From positions 144,543 to 208,542 of the forward strand of contig NZ_BOOW01000031.1 of NCBI RefSeq assembly GCF_016863435.1: a stretch of 64,000 bases of DNA. Direction: 5' to 3'. Below, piece by piece: positions 63,276 to 64,000 of this stretch (position 1 is its first letter; each line of letters begins with the position of its first letter). Both the position numbers and the translations under genes were made by a program. Below the pieces are notes generated by a model that saw only the letters and a list, made by a program, of their open reading frames with translations, was not told where the DNA came from and searched no databases. Source of the DNA: Sinosporangium siamense (GTDB lineage Bacteria; Actinomycetota; Actinomycetes; Streptosporangiales; Streptosporangiaceae).

Positions 63276-64000
63276 ATGAACGATGACACGCCTCCATGGG
63301 CTGCACGCTTGCGCCGTGAGAGGGAGGATCGGCTGCTCAGCCTGCGCGGGCTGGCGACCCTGCTGCGGGAGGTGGCGGGGGCCGAGGCGCAGCTGGCGGA
63401 GCCGCAGAGCCTCTGCAGGATGATCCGTTTTTGGGAGGCGGGCGCCAACCAGCCGAGCGCGCTCTACCGCAAGCTACTGTGCAGGGCGTTCGATCTGAGC
63501 GAGGCCGACCTGTTCGGCCGTCACCAGGTCGGGCCGCCCGTTCCCTGGGAGATCGCACCGCATGGAAGAACCGCGATGACAGACCATGTCGCCCCTGAAC
63601 TCGTCGACTACTTCGCCACCCAGTTGGAAGGCCACTACAAGGCCGACATGTACTTGGGTCCTCACCACCTCATCCCCACAGTGATCGCTCAGTACCAGCT
63701 GATTCGCGACCTTTCAGGACAGGCTCCGGACGTGTTGCGGCGTGAGCTGCTGCGTGTCGGTACGGCATATGCCGCGTTAGTCGGGTGGCTGTACCAGGAC
63801 GCCGGAGAGCTGCGGCAGTCCGCCGGTTGGCGGGCGGAGACCCTGGATGCCGCCCACCGTGCCCACGACCCTCAGCTTGTGGCCTACGCGTTGGTGAACA
63901 AGGCCATGCTACGGACCGACACGCAGGACGGGCCGGGAGTCGTCGACCTGGCGACGGCGGTCATGGCCGACAAACGCCAACTGTGCGCCAAGGTCCAGGT
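63276..64000 (+). CDS. XRE/TPR regulator, truncated by window edge
   Basis: An open frame from ATG 63276 (AGGTGG eight bases upstream) with no stop before the window end: at least 241 residues. The first 85 residues (ARLRREREDRLLSLRGLATL, SLCRMIRFWEAGANQPSALY, LLCRAFDLSEADLFG) form the Cro/CI-type DNA-binding domain of large actinomycete regulators. The rest begins a TPR region (HHLIPTVIAQYQLIRDLSGQ, GWRAETLDAAHRAHDPQLVA). The family is usually about 400 residues, so roughly 160 residues lie outside the window. Confidence 0.75.
   Translation, partial: MNDDTPPWAARLRREREDRLLSLRGLATLLREVAGAEAQLAEPQSLCRMIRFWEAGANQPSALYRKLLCRAFDLSEADLFGRHQVGPPVPWEIAPHGRTAMTDHVAPELVDYFATQLEGHYKADMYLGPHHLIPTVIAQYQLIRDLSGQAPDVLRRELLRVGTAYAALVGWLYQDAGELRQSAGWRAETLDAAHRAHDPQLVAYALVNKAMLRTDTQDGPGVVDLATAVMADKRQLCAKVQ

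Overview
The window is high-GC actinobacterial chromosome. The GTG and leaderless starts, the Glp/GlpR division locus, a PadR gene, GntR repressors and two traces of actinomycete integrative and conjugative elements (AICEs) suggest a Streptosporangiales-like mycelial actinomycete. That placement is inferred from gene content; no rRNA is present.

Bases 1-19,300 are accessory chromosome. They hold decayed oxidoreductase fragments, a divergent FAD monooxygenase/PadR pair, and a TPP-dependent enzyme. Next comes a three-gene minus-strand cluster: a catalase-related/alpha-dioxygenase-like haem fusion, a nitroreductase-like protein and a serine protease/hydrolase fusion. A ScoMcrA-like sulfur-binding HNH endonuclease with a frameshifted tail, a secreted peptidase and a GntR/membrane-protein pair with a large palindromic operator follow.

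Bases 19,310-34,958 form a genomic island. A 47-bp copy of the 3' half of tRNA-Arg(CCU) at 19,310-19,356 matches the tRNA gene at 34,960-35,032, so these read as two att sites. Inside is a five-gene minus-strand defence operon: SNF2 helicase-DUF3883, Zn-ribbon DUF1156 DNA methylase, DUF499 ATPase with N-terminal HEPN, GmrSD-like DUF262/HNH nuclease, and a HEPN protein. At the tRNA end lies a decayed AICE (truncated FtsK, nonsense-mutated DUF2637 gene, small Zn-ribbon genes).

Bases 35,000-50,250 are mostly core: M15 peptidase, mscL, SAF-domain protein, MTA phosphorylase, a drug exporter fused to a winged helix, fmdB and a K+/H+ antiporter. The conserved block 5-FCL / galU-glp(moeA)-moaC-mog-rimJ-glpR follows. 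Here the division proteins Glp and GlpR lie beside molybdenum cofactor genes.

From 50,254 to the right edge is a second AICE next to tRNA-Ala(CGC). It carries integrase, excisionase, RepSA-like initiator, DUF2637 and FtsK-type transfer genes and a GntR repressor with its operator. Cargo includes an AT-richer nuclease-like gene beside a frameshifted PLD gene, a structured non-coding segment and XRE/TPR regulators. Its far end lies outside the window. The transfer genes of this element are homologous to the decayed ones in the tRNA-Arg island.
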